Assembly: GCA_044356865.1 (NCBI GenBank)
Contig: JBIKVN010000127.1
Location: 1-8,885, forward strand
DNA: 8,885 bases
Direction of reading: 5' to 3'
Source of the DNA: JBEIUL01 sp044356865
GTDB taxonomy: Bacteria > Planctomycetota > Phycisphaerae > Phycisphaerales > SM1A02
In this document: piece after piece, positions 1 through 5,320 of the stretch
How positions within the stretch are numbered: the first letter of the stretch is position 1
Layout of the letters: the number at the start of each line of letters is the position of its first letter
Notes under the pieces: model-generated
The model's input: the letters and a program-made list of their open reading frames with translations, nothing else
Databases searched by the model: none
What the model was told of the DNA's origin: nothing
Position numbers and translations under genes: made by a program

Positions 1-535
1 TCGCCCGCCGCGCGAGCGTGTCGTTGCCGCCCGCCGCGCAGGCGATCTCGACGACCGAACGCAGGCCCGCGGGTGGCGTGCTCTGGCCCGCCCAGTTCCG
101 TCCCCAGGCCCGCACCGTGCCGTCGGCCCGGAGGGCCACGGTGTGTCCCTTGCCCGCCGCGATCGCGATGGCCGCCCCGAGGTTCGCCGGCACCGCGCAC
201 TGCCCGTCGAGGTTCGAGCCCCAGCAGACGACTTCGCCCGTGCTCCGGAGGGCGACGCTGTGCAGGTCGCCGCCCGCGACGGCGGTGACCGACGCGAGCC
301 CGACCGGCGGGTTGCACTGGCCGGCGATGTTCCAGCCCCAGGCCCGGACCGTGCCGAACTCGACGACGGCCAGCGTGTGGTAGCCGCCGGCCGCGATCGC
401 CGAGACCGCGCCGAGGTCGGCGGGCACGGTGCACTGGCCGAAGTTGTTCAGCCCCCAGCACTTAACCGCGGGCGGGCACTGGGCCGGGGCGGTTGTGGCG
501 ACGAGCAGGGCGGCGAGGGGAGAGGCGTATCGCAT
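1..535 (-). CDS. Exported RCC1-repeat protein, partial (C-terminal part beyond the left edge)
   Basis: I translated this frame by hand: it starts with ATG at 535 and stays open for 178 codons to the window edge. Residues 1-18 look like a Sec signal peptide (Arg at position 2, a hydrophobic core SPLAALLVATT, then an APA|Q signal peptidase I site), so the mature protein is probably outside the cytoplasm. After it come RCC1-like units marked by W-G at residues 27, 66, 105 and 144, exactly 39 residues apart, each with the pattern WGxNxxGQ...P..L..V..IAAG..H..AL...G. Such units fold as beta-propeller blades in the RCC1 family; bacterial exported versions are common but mostly uncharacterised, so no ligand or activity can be assigned. 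Cysteines recur at GQC (residues 35, 74, 113) and CWG (26, 104). There is no Shine-Dalgarno before the ATG. The gene lies downstream of atpG on the same strand but beyond a strong hairpin, so it is probably transcribed separately. Confidence 0.85.
   Translation of the reverse strand, partial: MRYASPLAALLVATTAPAQCPPAVKCWGLNNFGQCTVPADLGAVSAIAAGGYHTLAVVEFGTVRAWGWNIAGQCNPPVGLASVTAVAGGDLHSVALRSTGEVVCWGSNLDGQCAVPANLGAAIAIAAGKGHTVALRADGTVRAWGRNWAGQSTPPAGLRSVVEIACAAGGNDTLARRA
2..466 (-). repeat. 117-bp (39-residue) tandem RCC1 coding repeat, four units in view
   Basis: The region coding for residues 24-178 of the RCC1 protein consists of four units of 39 codons with no length variation. Units 1 and 3 share CWGxNxxGQCxVPAxLGA; units 2 and 4 share VRAWGxNxAGQ..PPxGLxSV, which gives a 78-residue higher-order period. 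The array probably continues beyond the left edge. Confidence 0.75.
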
Positions 536-545
536 GACCGGGCCG

Positions 546-551
546 ATGGTA
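546..551 (-). promoter_or_regulatory. Possible -10 box of the RCC1 gene (TACCAT)
   Basis: TACCAT reads on the minus strand from 551 to 546, with 10 bases between it and the ATG at 535. No convincing -35 box lies 16-18 bases further upstream (the best hexamers match TTGACA at only three positions). It is reported because the same kind of box sits at the same short distance from three other starts in this window. Any transcript from it would have a leader of only a few bases. Confidence 0.35.
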
Positions 552-593
552 CGGCCGGTCCGCGCGAGTTCCAGCGCCTTCCGCCGCAAATGG

Positions 594-627
594 CGACGTT
601 CCCGGGCGGTCAGGCCCGGGAACGTCG
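594..627 (-). terminator. 14-bp perfect hairpin downstream of atpG
   Basis: Bases 594-607 and 614-627 are perfect inverted repeats (CGACGTTCCCGGGC and its complement) with a six-base loop GGTCAG. The stem starts 30 bases beyond the atpG stop codon. In the atpG direction the hairpin is followed by CCATTTG, so the T-run is only three bases and is offset by three. A transcription-termination role fits the position between atpG and the RCC1 promoter; without a proper T-tract it could instead act as an RNA-stabilising 3' end or a Rho-linked terminator. Confidence 0.6.
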
Positions 628-656
628 TCGATGGTCTTGGAATCAACCGTTCGCGA

Positions 657-1523
657 TCACTCGAGGGCCGCGGCGCCCGAGACGATCTCGGTGAGCTCGG
701 TGGTGATCTTCGCCTGGCGGGCGCGGTTGTAGTTCCGCTTGAGCACGCGACCGAGGCCGCGGGCGTTGTCGGTCGCGGACTTCATCGCGACGCGCCGCAT
801 CGCCTGCTCGGAGACCGCCGCGTCGAGGAACGCCTGGTAGAGCGAGACCTTGACCGAGCGGGGCAGGAGGTCGGCCAAGATTCGCTCGGCGCTCGGCAGG
901 AACTCGCACGCCGACGCCGCGGCGCCGCCGGCGGGGGCGACGGCCTTCAGCGGCAAGAGCTGCATCACCTCGGGCTCCTGCTTCGCCGCCGAGATGAACC
1001 GCATGTACACGACCTGCACCGAGTCGTACTTGCCGGCGACGAACTCCTCCATCAGCCGGGTCGCGAGGGCGTCGACATCCTCGAACTTGACCTTGTCGCC
1101 GAAGTTGAGCGGCATCGCCACCGGGATCTTCTGGAACTTGCAGAAGCCCATGCCCTTCTTGCCCTGCACCGCGAGCATGAGCTCGTGGCCGGCCTCGCGA
1201 AGCGGCTTCATCAGCTTGATCGTGGCCCGGGTCACGTGCCCGTTGAAAGCCCCGCAGAGGCCGCGGTCGCTCGTGACCAGCACGATCGCGGTCCGCTTCG
1301 GGCTGGTCGCGGGCGATTCGAAGAGCGGGCTGCGGACATCGCCCGCGGCCGCCGAGACCTCGCCGACGAGGGCCCGGATGGTGTCGGTGTACGGTCGGCT
1401 CGCCTTGGCCCGGCCCAGGGCGGCGTTGAACTTCGCCGTCGCGATCATCTGCATCGTCTTCGTGATGCGGGCGATGGTGCCGACGGCGACCATCCTCTTC
1501 TTGATTTCGCGGATCTGGGCCAT
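657..1523 (-). CDS. atpG: F1Fo ATP synthase gamma subunit
   Basis: This encodes the central rotor shaft of the F1 sector, which couples proton or sodium flow through the membrane ring to ATP synthesis in the alpha/beta hexamer. The 288-residue product has the usual family length and both signature ends: an N-terminal helix starting MAQIREIKKRM with the ITKTMQMIATAK segment (residues 20-31), the central SDRGLCGAFN (85-94), and the C-terminal helix with MKSATDNA (247-254) and NYNRARQAKITTELTEIV (264-281). The ATG at 1523 is chosen because family members begin MA-(x)-(I/L)-REIK; a TTG at 1562 would add 13 unrelated residues and overlap the promoter-like sequence. No Shine-Dalgarno precedes the ATG; the bases just before it are C-rich. 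The gene is normally between atpA and atpD, but neither neighbour here belongs to the ATP synthase, which is unusual. Confidence 0.97.
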   Translation of the reverse strand: MAQIREIKKRMVAVGTIARITKTMQMIATAKFNAALGRAKASRPYTDTIRALVGEVSAAAGDVRSPLFESPATSPKRTAIVLVTSDRGLCGAFNGHVTRATIKLMKPLREAGHELMLAVQGKKGMGFCKFQKIPVAMPLNFGDKVKFEDVDALATRLMEEFVAGKYDSVQVVYMRFISAAKQEPEVMQLLPLKAVAPAGGAAASACEFLPSAERILADLLPRSVKVSLYQAFLDAAVSEQAMRRVAMKSATDNARGLGRVLKRNYNRARQAKITTELTEIVSGAAALE

Positions 1524-1533
1524 GGGGGGCGAG

Positions 1534-1562
1534 AGTGTAGGGGTTCGCCGGAGGGGCGGCAA
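1534..1562 (-). promoter_or_regulatory. Sigma-70-like promoter of atpG
   Basis: On the minus strand TTGCCG (1562-1557) is followed by a 17-base spacer and TACACT (1539-1534). The -35 box matches TTGACA at four of six positions and the -10 matches TATAAT at four of six, with the optimal spacing. Only 10 bases separate the -10 box from the atpG ATG, so the predicted leader is about three to five bases. This gives atpG its own promoter inside the 77-base gap after the preceding hydrolase gene. Confidence 0.6.
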
Positions 1563-1600
1563 CCGTCCGAACCCCGTTCCCGGGGCCGCGAAGGCCGATT

Positions 1601-2455
1601 TCAGCCGTCCCGTTCGCCCAGGACCATGCCGTCGAAGCCGAGCGACATGCCCGCCGGCAGCCGCGGATCGAGTTCGGCGTGCCGGATGTCGTGGGTCATG
1701 TGGATGAAGCAGGTCCGCTCGGCCCCGACCCTTCGGGCGGTCTCGACCGCCTCGTCGACGGTGAAGTGGGTGGGGTGGGCGCGGTAGCGCAGCATGCCGA
1801 GGACCAGCGTCCGCAGGCCGCCGAGAAGCGGCCAGGTCTCGGGCGGGATCGCGTTCACGTCGGTGCAGTACGCGAACGGGAAGGGGCCCGGCTGCTCGGC
1901 GAGCGGGCGCCCGTCGGGATCGACCGCCTCGAGCCGGAAGCCGAGGACCGGCTGGCGGCCGTGCAGCAGGGCGAGCGGGGTGAACCGTACGCCGTGCAAG
2001 GCGAAGGGCTGTCCCGGTTCGATCCGCCGGGCGATGAGGTCGGCGACGAACGAGTCGTTGCGGTTGCGATGGCGTTCGAAGATGTGGCGGTAGACGCGGC
2101 GCAGGTGGTCGAGCGTCTCGTCGTCGGCGAAGATCTCGATCGGCCGGCCCATGAGGGCGTTGTAGCGCCGCACGTCGTCAAGGCCGAAGGTGTGGTCGAC
2201 GTGCGCGTGGGTGTAGAGGATCGCGTCGCAGCGGTCGAGCCCCTGCCGCAGGCTCTGCTCGCGGTGGTCGGGCGGGGTGTCGATGAGGATCGCCCGTTCC
2301 TCGCCGCCCGCGTCGCGGAACCGGACCAGGGCCCCGCAGCGGAGGCGGCGGTCGCGGGAGTCGTCGGAAGTGCAGACCGCGCAGCGGCAGCCGATCACCG
2401 GGACGCCGGCGCTGGTGCCCGTGCCGAGCAGCGTGACGAGCGGGGCGGTCTTCAT
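1601..2455 (-). CDS. PhnP-like metallo-beta-lactamase-fold metal-dependent hydrolase
   Basis: A 284-residue cytosolic protein of the metallo-beta-lactamase fold. The dinuclear metal site is visible: THAHVDH at residues 82-88 (H83, H85, D87, H88), H165 in LLHG, D199 in YCTDVN, and H252. It also has GTGTS (11-15) and the Cys triad GCRCAVC (C23, C25, C28); with H255 in HMTH, three residues after H252, this matches the structural zinc site known in PhnP, the phosphodiesterase that opens 5-phosphoribosyl 1,2-cyclic phosphate. Family membership is therefore well supported. The substrate is not: no other phn genes are present, and PhnP-like proteins are widespread outside phosphonate operons. The ATG at 2455 overlaps the TGA of the upstream thiamine gene by four bases (ATGA), so translation is probably coupled to that gene; no Shine-Dalgarno of its own is evident. 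A longer frame reaching back to 3082 is the shadow of the thiamine gene. Confidence 0.9.
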   Translation of the reverse strand: MKTAPLVTLLGTGTSAGVPVIGCRCAVCTSDDSRDRRLRCGALVRFRDAGGEERAILIDTPPDHREQSLRQGLDRCDAILYTHAHVDHTFGLDDVRRYNALMGRPIEIFADDETLDHLRRVYRHIFERHRNRNDSFVADLIARRIEPGQPFALHGVRFTPLALLHGRQPVLGFRLEAVDPDGRPLAEQPGPFPFAYCTDVNAIPPETWPLLGGLRTLVLGMLRYRAHPTHFTVDEAVETARRVGAERTCFIHMTHDIRHAELDPRLPAGMSLGFDGMVLGERDG

Positions 2456-3510
2456 GCGGGAACCGTCCGCACCGGTGCGCCGAGCGCCGTCCGCAGGGCC
2501 CGCACCGTCGCGTCGGGCCGCTCGGCCCCGCAGACGCACCCCGAGACCGCGACGCCGCGGCAGCCGAGGTCGGCGAGCGATCCGACGTTCGCCGGGCTGA
2601 TTCCGCCGATCGCGAGGTGGGGCGTCGACGGGTGCGCGGCGAGGAATCGCTCGAGGTACGCGGGACCCGACGGCGCGAGGCCGGGCTTGAGGGAAGTCGA
2701 GAACATCGCGCCGACGCCGCAGCAATCGGCATGGTCCGCGACGGCCTTCGCCGCCTCCGCGAGGTCGTGCGTCGAGACGCCGATCGAGAGCCGCCGCCCG
2801 GCGATCGAACGCACCGCCGCGGGCGAGAGATCCGACTGCCCGACATGCACGCCGTCGGCGCCGGCCGCAAGCGCGACATCGATCCGATCGTTCACGATCA
2901 CGCGGACGCCGGCCGGCCGGGCCCGGGCGATCGCGGCGCCGACCAGCTCGACGAGCTCGCCGCCGTCGAGAGCCTTCTCGCGCACCTGGATCGCGTCCGC
3001 CCCGCCGTCGATCGCGGCGGCCAGCACGTCTTCCCAGGGGTTCCGGCAGAGGGCCCGCGTCAACAGCACGCACACCGTCCACTGCTCGCGCCGCGGGCCC
3101 GGCACGCGGGCCTCGACCGCCGCGGCCAGCGGGTAGCTCGCGTAGCGGAGGCGTTCGAGCGCCCGCGCGAGCTCGCCGCGCGGCTCGACGACCTTCGCGA
3201 TCTCCTCGAGCGAACGGAGCGCCTCGGCGAGCCGGTGTCCGGCGGCGGCGGCCACGCCGGGCAAGCCGTCGCGGCGATACTCATCGCCCGTCCCGACGGT
3301 GCGGCCCACGTCGCGGGCAACGTCCCGGCTCGCCGCAAGCAGCCCCGGCGGCAGGACCGCGAAGGCCGCGGCGAGACCATGGCGCAATTCCTTCAGGCCC
3401 ACCGAGAGGGCACGGTCATCGAGCGCGAACCGGGCGAGATCCTCGAGGGTGCGCAGGGCCTCGCCGGCGCGGTTCCGGGCGGCGTCGAGGATGCGGAGGG
3501 AAGGATCCAT
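2452..3510 (-). CDS. thiE: ThiD2-ThiE fusion: HMP-phosphate kinase / thiamine-phosphate synthase
   Basis: A 352-residue two-domain enzyme for thiamine synthesis. Residues about 4-135 match the ThiD2 family as I know it: RILDAARNRAGEALRTLEDL (6-25), ELRH (41-44), SRDVARDVG (61-69) and HRLAEALRSLEEIAKVVEP (92-110). ThiD2 domains phosphorylate hydroxymethylpyrimidine monophosphate but not free HMP, and often occur fused to ThiE. Residues about 145-345 are ThiE, a TIM barrel joining HMP-PP to thiazole phosphate: IQVREK (174-179), VNDRIDVALAAGADGVHVGQ (206-225), IGVSTHD (243-249), VGAMFSTSLKPG (266-277), IGGI (301-304), VAVSG (320-324). The ATG at 3510 is chosen because it starts just ahead of the conserved RILDA; upstream extensions of the frame enter the divergent promoter region. 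It is the first gene of a leftward operon with the hydrolase above (4-base overlap). No TPP riboswitch is visible upstream. Confidence 0.93.
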   Translation of the reverse strand: MDPSLRILDAARNRAGEALRTLEDLARFALDDRALSVGLKELRHGLAAAFAVLPPGLLAASRDVARDVGRTVGTGDEYRRDGLPGVAAAAGHRLAEALRSLEEIAKVVEPRGELARALERLRYASYPLAAAVEARVPGPRREQWTVCVLLTRALCRNPWEDVLAAAIDGGADAIQVREKALDGGELVELVGAAIARARPAGVRVIVNDRIDVALAAGADGVHVGQSDLSPAAVRSIAGRRLSIGVSTHDLAEAAKAVADHADCCGVGAMFSTSLKPGLAPSGPAYLERFLAAHPSTPHLAIGGISPANVGSLADLGCRGVAVSGCVCGAERPDATVRALRTALGAPVRTVPA

Positions 3511-3532
3511 GGACCAGGGGGACGGAAACTGA

Positions 3533-3538
3533 ATCGTA
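3533..3538 (-). promoter_or_regulatory. Possible -10 box of the thiD2E operon (TACGAT)
   Basis: TACGAT on the minus strand (3538-3533) lies 22 bases before the ATG and matches TATAAT at four of six positions. The best -35 candidate, CTCACA (3563-3558), would need a long 19-base spacer. The box is back to back with the superoxide dismutase promoter in the 105-base divergent region. Confidence 0.35.
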
Positions 3539-3577
3539 GGGAGCGGCCGGGCATCGGTGTGAGCCGTCGCCTCCGCG

Positions 3578-3583
3578 TACACT
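3578..3583 (+). promoter_or_regulatory. sodA: Possible -10 box of the superoxide dismutase gene (TACACT)
   Basis: TACACT is identical to the box before atpG. It lies 32 bases before the ATG, leaving room for a leader of about 25 bases that includes the GGAG ribosome site. No clear TTGACA-like -35 is present 16-18 bases upstream, and no palindrome resembling an oxidative-stress operator stands out. Confidence 0.4.
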
Positions 3584-3605
3584 CCGGCCCCCATCTTCCC
3601 GGAAC

Positions 3606-3609
3606 GGAG
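3606..3609 (+). promoter_or_regulatory. sodA: Shine-Dalgarno GGAG of the superoxide dismutase gene
   Basis: GGAG ends six bases before the ATG at 3616, a normal spacing. It is the clearest ribosome binding site in the window and supports this start; most other genes here lack one. Confidence 0.55.
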
Positions 3610-3615
3610 CCCCCG

Positions 3616-4236
3616 ATGCCTTTCACCCTGCCCGAACTGCCGTACGCCGAGAACGCCCTCGAGCCCGCGATCGACGCGCGGACCATGAACATCCACCGGA
3701 CCAAGCACCACCAGGCCTACGTCACGAACCTGAACAAGGCCCTCGAGACGCACCCGGACTGGGCCGCGAAGTCGATCGACGAGATCTGCACCCGGATCGG
3801 TGAGGTCCCCGAGGCGGTCCGCGGCGCGGTCCGCAACAACGGCGGCGGCCACTGGAACCACGCCTTCTTCTGGACCACCCTCGCCCCGGCCGGCCAGGGC
3901 GGTTCGCCGTCACCCTCGCTCGCGAAGGCGATCGACGCCGCGTTCGGCTCGATGGACGGCCTGAAGGAGAAGTTCGCCGCCGCCGCCGCCGGTCGCTTCG
4001 GCTCGGGCTGGGCATGGCTCGTCAAGAAGCCCGACGGGACGGTGGCGATCACGAGCACCCCGAACCAGGACAACCCGCTCATGAAGGGCGTCGCCGACGT
4101 CCTCGGCACGCCGATCCTCGGGCTCGACGTCTGGGAGCATGCGTATTACCTTCATTACCAGAATCGCCGGCCCGACTACGTGGCCGCGTGGTGGTCGGTG
4201 GTGAACTGGAACGAGGCGAACCGCCGCTTCGGCTGA
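3616..4236 (+). CDS. sodA: Superoxide dismutase, Fe/Mn family, Mn-type
   Basis: A 206-residue enzyme converting superoxide to oxygen and hydrogen peroxide. The four metal ligands are H27 (in MNIHRTKHHQAYV), H82 (GGHWNHAFFW), D171 and H175 (DVWEHAYYLHYQNRRPDY, residues 171-188). Residues that separate Mn from Fe enzymes favour manganese: Gly78 four residues before the second ligand and Gln151 in TPNQDNPLM, where Fe enzymes have a Gln and an Ala respectively; a cambialistic enzyme cannot be excluded. There is no signal peptide, so it should be cytosolic. The start at 3616 gives the standard MPFTLPELPYAENALEP N terminus and has a GGAG six bases upstream; a longer in-frame reading from 2617 only covers the antisense of the thiamine gene. 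The gene is a single transcription unit: divergent from thiD2E and closed by a terminator. Confidence 0.97.
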   Translation: MPFTLPELPYAENALEPAIDARTMNIHRTKHHQAYVTNLNKALETHPDWAAKSIDEICTRIGEVPEAVRGAVRNNGGGHWNHAFFWTTLAPAGQGGSPSPSLAKAIDAAFGSMDGLKEKFAAAAAGRFGSGWAWLVKKPDGTVAITSTPNQDNPLMKGVADVLGTPILGLDVWEHAYYLHYQNRRPDYVAAWWSVVNWNEANRRFG

Positions 4237-4263
4237 TTTCCGCACACGCTTGATCTTTCTCTG

Positions 4264-4302
4264 CCGGCCCCGTCCCTCCTCACGGAAGGGCGGGGCCGGT
4301 TT
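4264..4302 (+). terminator. Rho-independent terminator of the superoxide dismutase gene
   Basis: CCGGCCCCG (4264-4272) pairs with CGGGGCCGG (4291-4299), extended inwards by CCCT/AGGG (4274-4277 with 4287-4290) past one bulged T at 4273. This gives a 13-bp stem with a nine-base loop, followed by TTT at 4300-4302. It begins 28 bases after the stop codon. The T-run is short but the stem is very stable. Confidence 0.8.
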
Positions 4303-4316
4303 GCTTCCGCGACGGC

Positions 4317-4322
4317 TACCCT
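4317..4322 (+). promoter_or_regulatory. Possible -10 box of the amidohydrolase gene (TACCCT)
   Basis: TACCCT ends eight bases before the ATG at 4331. It keeps only the T1, A2 and T6 positions of TATAAT and no -35 is apparent (the expected position falls in the terminator stem), so alone it is weak. Its spacing matches the boxes before atpG, the RCC1 gene and the last gene, and it would give a nearly leaderless transcript. No Shine-Dalgarno is present. Confidence 0.3.
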
Positions 4323-4330
4323 TCGGCCCC

Positions 4331-5320
4331 ATGAGCGTCGCCCGCTACCACGCCGCCGCCTGCCAGACCGACTTCCCGTGCCCGAAGGACCGCTCGGAAA
4401 TCGGCTCGCGGGTCGACCGGATGCTCGCGATCGCCGAGGGGACGATCGTCGGGTACGAGCCGTTCCACGACGTGCGGCTGCTGGCCTTCCCCGAGTTCGC
4501 CCACGCCGTGCCGATCTTCCTCACGCCGAAGGAACTCCACGAGACGCTCGCCGTCGAGATGCCCAACGAGCACCTCGATCGCTATGCGACGCTCTGCCGG
4601 AAGCACGGCTGCTTCATCCAGACCGGTACCTTCCTCGAGCGGCACCGCGACCATCCGGGGCAGGTCTTCAACACCACGGCGCTGGTCGGGCCGACGGGCG
4701 TCCTCTCGCTCTACCGCAAGGTGAACCCGTGGATCCCGTGGGAAGTGCACGCGAGCCCGCACGACCTCGGCTTCCCGTTCGGCGAGCCGTTCCCGGTGGT
4801 CGAGACCGAGATCGGGAAGCTCGGCGTCGCGATCTGCTACGACTGGATCTTCCCCGAGGCGATCCGGCAGCTCGCCTTCAATGGGTGCGAGGTCGCGGTC
4901 CGCGTGTCGGCCTACATGGACCCGTGGGGGGCGACGCCGCCGATGGACTGGTGGACGCTCTTCAACCGGGCCCGCGCCGCCGAGAACACGATGTTCGTGG
5001 TCGCCGCGAACCAGGGGGCGAGCCTCGCGAACTACCCGCCGTTCTCGTGGCCGGGCGGAAGCATGGTCGTCGACTTCGACGGGCGGGTGCTGGCCCAGGC
5101 CGATCCGGGGCCGGGCGAGAAGGTCGTGGTCGCGCCGATCGATCTCGCGGGCCTGCGGGCCGAACGCGAGCGGCGGCGCGGGCACGACACCCGGGCCCAC
5201 TTGCGGAGCGAGGCGCATTCGTATCTCGCGCGGCCGCACTTTCCGCCGGCCGGACGCGAGGTGATCTCGATCGAGGGACTGGACCGGCGCATCGCCGACG
5301 CGAAGCGGGGTGAGCGATGA
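4331..5320 (+). CDS. Nitrilase-superfamily C-N hydrolase (amidase-like)
   Basis: A 329-residue cytosolic enzyme of the carbon-nitrogen hydrolase superfamily, which cleaves amides, carbamoyl compounds or nitriles through a Glu-Lys-Cys triad. The triad is visible: E55 (FPEFAH), K130 (YRKVNPW) and C169 (ICYDW); the second conserved glutamate is E138 (PWEVH), eight residues after the lysine. The segments RKVNPWIPWE and VAVRVSAYMDP recall the aliphatic amidase/formamidase branch more than omega-amidases, but the substrate cannot be read from the sequence. The ATG at 4331 is chosen because the family's first strand (RYHAAACQTD) follows at once; an upstream TTG at 4250 would translate through the terminator. 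The stop overlaps the start of the next gene by four bases (ATGA), implying translational coupling with the lipoprotein. The charged C-terminal tail after about residue 305 has no recognised motif. Confidence 0.88.
   Translation: MSVARYHAAACQTDFPCPKDRSEIGSRVDRMLAIAEGTIVGYEPFHDVRLLAFPEFAHAVPIFLTPKELHETLAVEMPNEHLDRYATLCRKHGCFIQTGTFLERHRDHPGQVFNTTALVGPTGVLSLYRKVNPWIPWEVHASPHDLGFPFGEPFPVVETEIGKLGVAICYDWIFPEAIRQLAFNGCEVAVRVSAYMDPWGATPPMDWWTLFNRARAAENTMFVVAANQGASLANYPPFSWPGGSMVVDFDGRVLAQADPGPGEKVVVAPIDLAGLRAERERRRGHDTRAHLRSEAHSYLARPHFPPAGREVISIEGLDRRIADAKRGER

Noticed and set aside
1524..1562. Upstream TTG start (1562) for atpG
   Set aside because: It would add 13 residues not found in gamma subunits and would overlap the promoter-like TTGCCG-N17-TACACT.
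1572..1596. Small inverted repeats (CCCC/GGGG and GGCC/GGCC) after the hydrolase gene as an operon terminator
   Set aside because: The stems are only four bases and have no T-run; expected by chance in such GC-rich DNA.
429..1787. A 452-residue plus-strand frame over atpG
   Set aside because: It is the antisense shadow of atpG and its flanks; atpG is unambiguous on the other strand.
3511..3615. TPP riboswitch before the thiamine gene
   Set aside because: The divergent gap is only 105 bases, has no CTGAGA core, and the likely -10 box is just 22 bases from the start codon.
4250..4330. Upstream TTG start (4250) for the amidohydrolase
   Set aside because: The extension would be translated from the terminator hairpin of the preceding gene and lies before the conserved first strand.
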